This document shows positions 43,889-54,200 of a DNA stretch of 64,000 bases, one piece after another (position 1 is the stretch's first letter; the number at the start of each line of letters is the position of its first letter). The stretch covers positions 744,001 to 808,000 of the forward strand of contig CACVBU010001154.1 in assembly GCA_902728285.1 (NCBI GenBank), given 5' to 3'. Source of the stretch: Clytia hemisphaerica (taxonomy: Eukaryota; Cnidaria; Hydrozoa; Leptothecata; Clytiidae). The translations under genes were made by a program, and so were the position numbers. The notes beneath the pieces are model-generated. The model saw only the letters and a program-made list of their open reading frames with translations. It had not been told where the DNA came from and made no database searches.

Positions 43889-44500
43889 GAATTTATTATA
43901 TGCACTGGATAAACAGCAAGTTAAGTTTTCATTGATTTCTTATACTCTAGCTATATGTCCGCAGTAATGACATTATTCTTCACTTACTTGTTACTTACTT
44001 GTGTTACTTGTGTGGTTGTTCGAGCATCCTGCTTCAGGTAAGGTTCACTCTCCTTCCTTCATTAGATTTTTTTTCGTAGCATTATAATCACTTCATCAAA
44101 ACATGGTCTTTCAATTCCCAAATGAGAATTAAAGTTTTCCTGCCTTAGAGAGGCAAACGCATCAAAATAATTGCTAATCCACCACGGGCCTCCAAAAGAT
44201 TTTCATACCAATGTGAAGCCAAGACATTCAAGTCAAGTCAATCTTAGCTCTTCTCAGAATTTTGTTAGAAAGATATTGTCAACATAGTTTTTAGTATTAT
44301 TTTATGCGTTTTGTTTAATTTTTCTTGTCTAATGTTGTTTTTTGTTTTTTTCAATTCAAATTTTCGGCGAGTAAAAGTACAAGATAAAGGTTCTTTGCGG
44401 ACATAGCTCCATCCACGATTGTTTCCTTAAACAATGGAAAGACAATACTTCACTCTCCACCGTTTCATGTGTTGTCCAGTGTACTGTATATAATAAATTC
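43889..44500. mobile_element. TIR element, GATTTATTATACACTGGATA family, copy 2
   Basis: Colinear with 7838-8599 in the same orientation (TATGTCCGCAGTA, TTCACTCTCCTTCC, CAATTCCCAAATGAGA, CCACGGGCCTCCAAAAGA). Relative to copy 1 it carries an extra segment of about 65 bp at 43982-44045 bounded by the six-base repeat TTCACT. The termini are more worn than in copy 1. Confidence 0.7.
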
Positions 44501-44532
44501 ATGATGATAGTCGGATCAAACCAATTCTTTTT

Positions 44533-44758
44533 AAGGCCGGTGTCCACTTTCGCGCGAAGCGCGCGAAACTTTTCACGGTATTTGTAACGTCATTGGTTGA
44601 TTGAAAAATGAAGCAATTCCATTGGTCAAAATTGACGTAACGTTTGAAAAAAGTTGAACTGCCTTCAACTTTTTTTTTGTTCGTGCGAAACTTTTTTATG
44701 ACGTAATCTTTTCTTCAGGCAAAAACGGTTAAGGAAAATCGTGGACATCGGGCTTTAG
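44533..44758. repeat. Possible MITE with GGTGTCCAC ends
   Basis: The left end TTAAGGCCGGTGTCCACTTT and the right end AATCGTGGACATCGGGCTTTA pair imperfectly. Inside, TCGCGCGAAGCGCGCGA is a perfect 17-bp palindrome-like core (44565-44581). Confidence 0.5.
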
Positions 44759-45205
44759 GCTTATGCGCAATGGCCGCGTTGAGCCTGACTGTTACAACTA
44801 CAACCGGATTCTGATGGCGTATTGGCGCCCGCCCAAGCTAAAGCTCTAGCTAAAGCACTGACCTTTATAATTTTTAACATTGCAACGGGTACCAATTCCT
44901 AAAAAACTCCAATCAAAGATGGTGGATATTGCTTGGTCCAGGGATATATAACGGTCAGTAAGCTAAAGGAGCAGACCAAAGCAAAATAAATATGTCCGAC
45001 CTCTTCCGAGCAAAGGGTGTCGTAGCATATTTCCACATATGGTACCAGATAATTCTGACTGGGGATGCGACACATCAAAGAATCAAAGGCCGCTATTATT
45101 CTCTCCGATTTGGGAAATTGGCCCAAATTGGCCCGCTCCTTTCCAACGTATGCGGCCGCCAATCCGCCATCGGTAACGTAAATCCATTTTCTCCGCCGAT
45201 CAGGT

Positions 45206-45220
45206 GAGGTCACGTGAGAA
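45206..45220 (+). promoter_or_regulatory. TCACGTGA E-box upstream of SCP2
   Basis: GAGGTCACGTGAG contains the palindrome TCACGTGA, the core bound by bHLH-Zip factors (USF/MITF/TFEB type), 61 bp before the SCP2 ATG. A functional role is inference; a GATTTCGATTTCGATTT repeat lies between it and the ATG. Confidence 0.4.
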
Positions 45221-45277
45221 AAAAATTATAAATTATTCCCCGAATTTTCCCGATTTCGATTTCGATTTCAAATCAAG

Positions 45278-48200
45278 ATGGCGGCCCAGAATGGAGGAGC
45301 TCGACGAGTTTTCGTTGTAGGAGTTGGAATGACTAAGGTAATTAGCTCTTTTACACCATGATTTTTTACTATCGGTGCTAACTGGAGATGCTTTATTCAT
45401 AAAACATGAAAGAGAATTACTTTAGCATGAAATGTTTGCCTCCAAATGAAATGAAAGGGGTCTATTATTTGCATATGCATACGTTGGGTTTCCAGGCACA
45501 GAAACAGGAATCTGTTTGGGAGGGGTCAGACAAAATAAATGACATGCATATATTGGACTTTGTACCAGAGCGTTTTCCATGCCCCTTGCGAAATCACTAT
45601 TTTATTTTGGTAAATAGCAGGCTAGCTCTAAAGCTCTTCTAAAAGGGGTCCTATCATCCTCAACCAAAAAAAACTTTCGAATTTTTTATCGGCATTGGGC
45701 TGATAAGCTTCAGAGAGGGGAGAGAAGGCCTTTGCTCTAATTCGCCAAAATTCTCGCCTTCCCACCCATCATCGTTGAATTTTTGTCTATTTGCACCAAC
45801 ATTGAAGTTTGTTCATATATATACCGTAGGATCGTCTAATCTCGACATACGTCTTGCAATCTCGACACCGGATCTGTAAAATAATCAAAACAAACCTTGA
45901 ATGAAATTCTTGGTATCATTCTTATCGAACAAGTTCATCCATCAAACTAGAAGTTCAGTAAACATTGCAATCCTTTCAATTAAAAAAACAGCCAAATTAT
46001 AAGCAGTTTTACACAACACACGAAACGCATGCAAACTTCCTCGTAACTTTCTCGTGTCCATCATTAAAATTTTACAACTTTATTACGCTTCAAGTCACGT
46101 GATAAAAATAATTCGCGCGCTTAGTCGACCTGGTTTCCATTTCCTTATTATTTATTGCAAGCACACGCTCTAGGCGCTAGGCGGCCGCGTTAAACTTCTA
46201 GGCGCCGCACCTAGCACACCCGGTCCCTTTTCAAATTCATAAGGAAACCGGGTTCTTTTAATTATTTTCGGTTCACGGTAAAAAGGTCTAATAAAAAATT
46301 CCTCGCGTGCAAAATGTTGTTGTGATTTGGGCATCTTCGTTGAAAGCATGCTAATTAGTTTTTTAGTGATTACTACATCGTTAAAGTGTTCTTTTCAAAT
46401 ATAAGTATTAACAGTTCACATTTCTCATATTATATTAACAATCTGTGACGTGGATAGAGAGAGAGAACAATTTAGTGATTGATTGATAACTTTGGTATGT
46501 ATTTGTTTATGTTTGATTTTTTATTTCGAAGACCAGCCTACAGCTATGTCGAGATTGCAAGACGTATGTCGATATTAAACGACTCTACGGTACATATTGA
46601 TATTGGGCTATTCTATTTTTAAACCATACAGGGGTGTTATAAAGGTGTGCACCAATTTCTTTGCAAGCTCTTTGTAATTCATTAAGAATTCAAAACTGAA
46701 AAAAGAATACAAAAGAAAAATAAATAACTAATAAATAACTTGAACAAAAAAATAAAGTCAAATTTGACACGCCTACTTTGTGAAAAATCTAAGTTCTAGC
46801 AGCAATGTACAAAGAAAATTGATATTGATTGAAAGTCTAAGTCTAAGTTGAAAGTATAAGTCTGAGTTGAAAGTATAAGTCTATGAAAGTATAAGTCTAA
46901 GTTGAAAGGAAAATGTAAAATATAAGTCTATTCACCAGCATGCCAGGAAATGTAGTGGTGAGAATCCTAGACAAAATGAAGAGCTTGAATGATGTATGCT
47001 TGAGAGCTTGAATTGAGATTTGATTTGAATTGAATACTGATTGATGTTCCCAACTTAGCTTAAGAGTTAACTGGAAGCCATCTTGAATTGAGTTGGGTTG
47101 AGTTCAGTTGAAAGTTGAGAGTGATGTTAACTCCTCAAAAGCTAGTTGACAACTGATGACAAAAAGCAAAGTGCTGGTTTTGTGTCAAAAAGCAAAGTGG
47201 ACAAAAATTATAAAAAACAAAGTGGATATGTAATAAATTATGAATAAATTAATTATTTTTTGTGCATAAATTATATAAATTATTCTAAATTGAATTGTAT
47301 GTAAAATGCAGAACAAAACAAAGGACAAAGACCAGAACAAAGTGGACATGCAAGAAAACTTCCAAAATGTGTCTAGACCCTTAAAGAAAGCTCTGTCCAC
47401 ATGTGACAAAAAACAGAAAGACACTGAAAAACAAGGAAAACTTAAATTTGTATATTTTTGTAGATTTTGAATATAATAAAATAAAGCCAAGAAGAACACA
47501 AACATGAAATTTTGTATTACACGAGTTTCTCAGTTTACACTGCCCGGCCGGTATATGCAAAATTTCAATTGTCGTCAATATCATTTAAGATCAACTCATT
47601 GTACAAATCCAACTCATCTACAGGATGAATCATTACCAAGCCACGCGCTGCTCTGTAGGTGGTACGATCGAAGTTTTCGGTTTCGTTCCGGTATTGGACT
47701 TCAACTCTGCGAATGCGACCATCCTTGCTCGTCTCAACGTTCTTTATTTTCCCATATTGGTAGGTATTGCAAAGCAGGTTTTCTTGTTTCTTGAATAAAA
47801 CGATATCACCAACTTTCAGATTGAATGAATTGTCAAACCATTTGGGTTGATGCATGAGTTTTGGTACGTGAACTGTTAACCATACTTCAAACCAGGCATT
47901 GAAAAGCTCCTGATTTTGCTTGAGAAATTTGTCGGGTTTAGTTGTGACTTCGACTGGAAAAGTTGGACTTCTGTCATTGTTGCGTCCTAACAAAAGTCTG
48001 TCGGGGGTCAAGATGTCAGATACTTCAAATTCTGTATGTCCACGGAGAGCCAATGGTGCATCATTGATAGTGTTAGACAGCTGGCTGGCGACAGTTTCCC
48101 ATTGGAGCACGGAGAAACGATACTTATCAAAGTTGATTTCAAGGGACTTCTTGATTTCCTGAATTTTCCGTTCCACCTTGCCGTGCATGTGATGGCCGGA

Positions 48201-51200
48201 TACAGGACAGGTTTCAAATTCAACGAGAACATCTTGAAAAAGGCGGTTTTGGATATCTCGAAACGATAATTTGAGGGTTCCGCATCCCTTGACAAGTTGG
48301 CTTCCTTCGTCAGGTAGTAAGTACTTTGGATATCCAACTTCACTGGCGAATCGTGTAAATGATAAGATGAATGCGGGCGTGCTATAATCATCCATGATTT
48401 TTATCCTGGTGGCGGATGTAGTTGTGCAGCAAAAGATTACCATCCATATTTTAATTGTAGTGCGTTTGTGAAAGTTTGAGTAAGATGTGAATGGTCCACA
48501 CAAATCCACCTTGTACTTCTTCTGTAGCCTTTGTAAAGAAGTATTTATGTGCTGATTCTTCAATTGGCTGTGAAGCGAAACGTGACAATCTTTTCTTTCG
48601 ACATTTGAAGTGAGAGATGAATTGATAGGCTGTGCTCATGATTTTAAGTGATCTCTTCCAACCATACTTTATTGGATTGATACGGTATTCTGAAAATTCT
48701 GACCGTTGACTGATTGATGACAAGTGAATGGATGGTTGGATGTTGATTGGATCGATGATTGTGATTATCTGCTCTTTCTTTGCAGATTTGAGTTCTTCAT
48801 TTGTGAGCTTGACTTGATCGACAGATTTCATTGGAAAGGTATCTTCTGGATCGCACATCCATTCAAACCCTTTGAACCAAGTTGAGTTTGCAGATACGTC
48901 AGAGATGGTTGTGCCACGTCTTGTGCCTATGTCTGCGATCATGTTTTCTGATGTGACAAATTTCCAAGATGATAGTTCTGTGAATCGATGGATTTCAGTA
49001 ACTCGAGTTCGGACCCATGGCTTGAGTTGCTTTTCGATGCCGTTGATCCAAAAGAGAGTGATTTGACTGTCTGTTAATTTTAAACTGGATTTGAGGTGTG
49101 TGCCAAAAGCTCGTCTGACAACTTCTCCGGTATGCGCGTTAAGAGTTGCTGCAAGGAGTTCACCTCTTGGTTGAGTGGTTCCATCAGGAATGAGTCTTGA
49201 ACGTGCGAAAACAAGTTGGCATGAAAACTTTCCACATCTTCGCTTGAAACGTGCATAAATTGCTACACAAGCAATGTTCTTTGAAGCATCTGCTGTGTCG
49301 ATTGAATTGATTTCTAGGTTAATAGCATCTTCTGGTACAATTGCACGGTTGTACTTAATTGAGGAGATTTCTTCCATCATTTTGAAATGTGAATCCCATA
49401 TTGGTCTCAAATTGTCTGGAATGCGATCGTCCCATCCAATACCAAGATCGACAAGTTGGTGGAGATCAAGTTTCATTGCGGCTGTCAGTGGTGTAATCTT
49501 TCCTGATATGTCATAGAGTTCAGCTACTTTTGAGACACAATGTCTTCGAGTCAATTTGGTTGGTACATTGTTGATCTTGACTGGTTTTTTGCCTCTGACC
49601 TTCTTGGCAAAATTGAGCTCGCTGACATCAAGAGAGACAACATCTTCCTCTGGGTACCATTTCATGCCTGCAACACCAATGCTTTCTCCATCTGATGTCA
49701 GGTCTGGTTTGGGTTTTTGGTGTGAGAAAGTGATTCCTTTAAGTGAGAAACCACCACGATTGACAACTATTTCTAACTCGTCGGCACGTTGAGTAGCCAT
49801 TTGCATACTTCTTTTGGATGATAGCGTTGATATTTGATACCAAGCATGATGTCTATTTCCCCACCAACAGATGATGGGAGTGATGGCAGATCTTCTGGGT
49901 TGCATCCGGTTTGACGATATGCATTGATGATGTCCTCCTCCACTTGTTTGAGTTGGTAAGTAGGGAAGGTTGAGGTGATCTTTGGAAGACAGAGTCCTTT
50001 AAGTTGTGCGTCATGACCGTCATGTAGTGGAATGTTGATTTTGTAGGAGCCAGAGCTGATTGTTTTTACATTGCCGACACCTCCTATTGGGATGTTGCCG
50101 CCATACTCCATCTTTGCTCTCTTCTCCAGACGTTTGACTGCACTCTGGGATATGACCATGTCGCTGCATCCTGAATCAAAAAATATCGTAAGCTGTTGGC
50201 CATCAACATTGATTGTTTGAAGAATGTAGATGGCGTCATTATCCTCCTCCTCAGTATCTGATGCTGATGGTTGTTTGGAATTAGTTGAAGAGTTGAAGGA
50301 AAGAGATTTTGTATCAATGTGAAATGCAAGTTTGATGTCTTTAGAGAATTGTTGAAGTCTTGATTGTCGTAGAATACATCTTTCTTTGAAGTTTTGAAGG
50401 ACTTGGTGGGATTCTGGAGTTGTAGCATGGTCTTGACAGATGAGAACATGCTTTTTGATGTCGTAGTCGTCATGGGATGGATGTGGACAGGTAAATTCAC
50501 GTTGACATCGTCCTTCTTGATGTTTACCTTTTGATTGTTGAGCGCCTGGAAACAGACACTGTGTGCAGTAACCCTTTTGGCGTAGGGTGCTGAATCGTTG
50601 AGATGGCTTCATTTGAACAAACTCTGGACAGGAGAAGTATTGTAGCAACTTGGAATTATTAGGACCATTGGTTTGGACGTGCCCCTTCTCACCGCAGATG
50701 AAAAACTTTGTTTGGATGATTGGAGATTTGTTGTCTGTAAGATGTGATGAGCTTCCACCACCTCCTGGTGATGTTTGTCTACCACTTCCTGAAGTCTTTC
50801 CATTTCCTGGTGTTTGTTTACCAGGGTTGATTGTTGTTGGCGATGAACTGTAGCATCTTGAGTTGTTGGATTGATATTTCTTTCTCTAGGAATTTGATGA
50901 ATTCCTCCCAGATAGTTGATTGATGAAGTGTTTTCCCTTCAAGAAAGGAAAACCATTTGGTTTGGCGGGTGTCATCCATAAGTTGATAAACATCCTCAAG
51001 TGTTTTTCCATAAAGAAGAAAGTTCTCAATTTGGTGTTTCTGAGCTAAGTTCATTGTATCTCTCATGAAGTTTAGCATTTTACTAAGTGACTCAATTTGT
51101 TTCTCAGGGTCACTTCTGACACGCCATAAACGAGTAGTGTTTTGAATATCAGACAGTTTCTTTGATAAAAGCAGTTTTGGGTCTCCGTACGATAACTTAA

Positions 51201-54200
51201 GTCTACGCCATATTTCTTCAATGTTGTCAACTCCCTTAACAAGGGTCAGGGCTGGCCCCTCAAGGTAATTGTTTTTGATGAGGTCAGGAAGATGAGCGGA
51301 AGGTGTTGATTTTGAATGCAATTTCTCAAAGTCACTTTTGAAGGAGTAAAAATCCGAAGATGAATCATACCCTTTGAATTTTGTTAGCTTAATGTTCAAC
51401 TTTGAAGATTGGAATTTCTGCTCCTTGGCTATCTCTTGAACTTTGAGTGTTGATTCGAGCTTTGTGATGTAGGTAGATTTCAGTTTAGCGAGTGCATCGT
51501 ACGACTTAGTAACAATATCAGTTTCATCCTTTTGAAAATGTTCACTTACAAGGAGTTTCTCCATATGCTTTGTCAGGTTGTTGATACTTTGTTGATGTGA
51601 AGAAAGATTACGTTCAGCAAGTACAAGTTCATCATAGCTAAATGCACTTGGATCCTCTTTAAAAACTGCCTCAAGTGAAGTAATAGTAGATTTTACCTCT
51701 TTCATTAAAAAGTCTGATAATGATTTTTTGCGTTGGGCGTTTTTCTCATCAGGGCGGACTTCTTTTCGACGAGCATTGACGCGTTGAATGACTGTCTGTG
51801 CATTATGGATATTTTCATTGTAGGATTTAAGAAAGTTTTTCTCGTATTCTTCTGTTCCGATAGATTGAAGTATCTCATTATGTAGTACTTTCAGGCGATT
51901 GCGCATTGTTTTCACTTCCTTGAAGAGTTGTTCCAGTTCACTGTACGTCATAAACTCAATGTCATAATCTGTACCGATATCAGCAATTTCACTAGAGAGA
52001 ACATTCTGTTCAATTGAAATGTTTTTAATATCGTTTTCCATAATTTGGTCTTTGATTGTTAAACCTCGGACAAGTTGTGAAAGATTTGCGTCAACTGATT
52101 GTGTAGAGGTATCACTCTCGTATAAACTTTGATATAGGTTGAACGTTTGCTCTAATGTTGATATATCAGCATCTGATTCATCGCTTGATGATGCTTGACT
52201 GGTTGTTTCAGGTGGCAATCGTATGCCTTGAGTGCCAAACGATTTATAATTGATGGGTTTGTTTGCAGCCGCACGTGTGCTTCGACGCATGTAGCTGTTG
52301 GTGTGCTGTTTTGAATGTTATAAAGGTGTGCACCAATTTCTTTGCAAACTCTTTGTAATTCATTAAGAATTCAAAACTGAAAAAAGAATACAAAAGAAAA
52401 ATAAATAACTAATAAATAACTTGAACAAAAAAATAAAGTCAAATTTGACACGCCTACTTTGTGAAAAATCTAAGTTCTAGCAGCAATGTACAAAGAAAAT
52501 TGATATTGATTGAAAGTCTAAGTCTAAGTTGAAAGTATAAGTCTGAGTTGAAAGTGTAAGTCTATGAAAGTATAAGTCTAAGTTGAAAGGAAAATGTAAA
52601 ATATAAGTCTATTTACCAGCATGCCAGGAAATGTAGTGGTGAGAATCCTAGACAAAATGAAGAGCTTGAATGATGTATGCTTGAGAGCTTGAATTGAGAT
52701 TTGATTTGAATTGAATACTGATTGATGTTCCCAACTTAGCTTAAGAGTTAACTGGAAGCCATCTTGAATTGAGTTGGGTTGAGTTCAGTTGAAAGTTGAG
52801 AGTGATGTTAACTCCTCAAAAGCTAGTTGACAACTGATGACAAAAAGCAAAGTGCTGGTTTTGTGTCAAAAAGCAAAGTGGACAAAAATTATAAAAAACA
52901 AAGTGGATATGTAATAAATTATGAATAAATTAATTATTTTTTGTGCATAAATTATATAAATTATTCTAAAATTGAATTGTATGTAAAATGCAGAACAAAA
53001 CAAAGGACAAAGACCAGAACAAAGTGGACATGCAAGAAAACTTCCAAAATGTGTCTAGACCCTTAAAGAAAGCTCTGTCCACATGTGACAAAAAACAGAA
53101 AGACACTGAAAAACAAGGAAAACTTAAATTTGTATATTTTTGTAGATTTTGAATATAATAAAATAAAGCCAAGAAGAACACAAACATGAAATTTTGTATT
53201 ACACGAGTTTCTCAGTTTACAAGGGGTATTGACAAACTTTTCCAGGGGGGGACTGAGCCTTGATTTTCCAAGCAGTGTGGCTCGAATCCTTCAGATCCTT
53301 GGTTAGAAAAAGCTATACCTGTTTACTTTTTTCTTCCCAGATTCAACAAGCCATCAACCAACAAAATTACCACTGACATCTGAAAATTCACACGACCTTT
53401 CCACTAGACACTTCTAAATTATCTGCCTTTATGAAGATGTTCCGAAATTAACCAATCGGGTTTACAATCGGAATTCCTCTGGGAGTTAGCGAGTCGGGAA
53501 ATGTAAAGTTATGTAATAGGTAATACATAATTTTTCCGGGGGTTAAACTTATAAATAAAATTGAAATGGTTTGTTTTTTTCTTCATTATATATTTAAGTT
53601 TTCATTATCAAAATTCTAAAAATGCTACAGTAGTCTGTAGGCCATATTAGAAAATGGTTATATATTTCGCAAAATAAACACTTACAAAAGCTATTACTTA
53701 CTATTTTTACCCCCGCTTTTTAAACACAAAAAGTGATCGTGATCGATATTCTTCGAAGGAAGAATTTGCCAGACAAACCCCTAGACAAAAAGATGTATTT
53801 TGAGGTTGGGAATGGATCCTGCGAAGATGAAAAAATTTTGGCTAGGCGTTTTTTGGCAAAGCCAAAAACTCTAATTTTTTTCTTCCCTCAAGCTAAAAAG
53901 GTTACAGGTTTTGGGCAATCGAGGCAAAAATCAGCAAAAAGCTGGTGTTTTCCGTAAATCTGAGAATCGCGATAAGATCCTCACTGCCAAGGAGCTTTTG
54001 GTCATTTTCAGATTTTCCAAGGGGGTTATTAAAGGTTTCCAGGCAGTTACATCAATATGCCTTCTTACCTGTCTTTAAAAATATAAATAAAAGTAATCAC
54101 GGAAAAGGACGCGAAAAAAAAAGACATAAGTGTGAGAACAGAGTAATCAAACTTGTTAGAAAAAGTACCATTAGAAGTCATAAAAAATCGACCTGAATAA

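Larger units (their letters stand above)
46635..53221 (-). mobile_element. BEL/Pao LTR retrotransposon, internally deleted
   Basis: Two direct LTRs (46635-47539 and 52316-53221) begin TG and end CA and are flanked by the 5-bp target duplication AGGGG (46630-46634, 53222-53226). The coding strand is minus: gag (DUF1759-type), a nucleocapsid-like segment, a DSG protease, then the C-terminal part of reverse transcriptase with RNase H, and an integrase core. Gag next to DUF1759, a DSGCSD protease, RNase H ending in ADIGTRRG and an integrase starting VDLCGPF are BEL/Pao signatures. The reverse-transcriptase palm and the integrase zinc-binding region are missing. It sits in SCP2 intron 1, antisense to the gene. 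Confidence 0.95.

Noticed and set aside
47185..47505. Phe-rich 106-residue frame inside the LTR, and the matching one at 52966-53187
   Set aside because: Lies in non-coding LTR sequence and differs between LTRs through one indel.
47504..47794. Plus-strand frames across the retrotransposon (also 48036, 49274, 49556, 50650)
   Set aside because: Antisense shadows of the minus-strand integrase, RNase H and gag frames.
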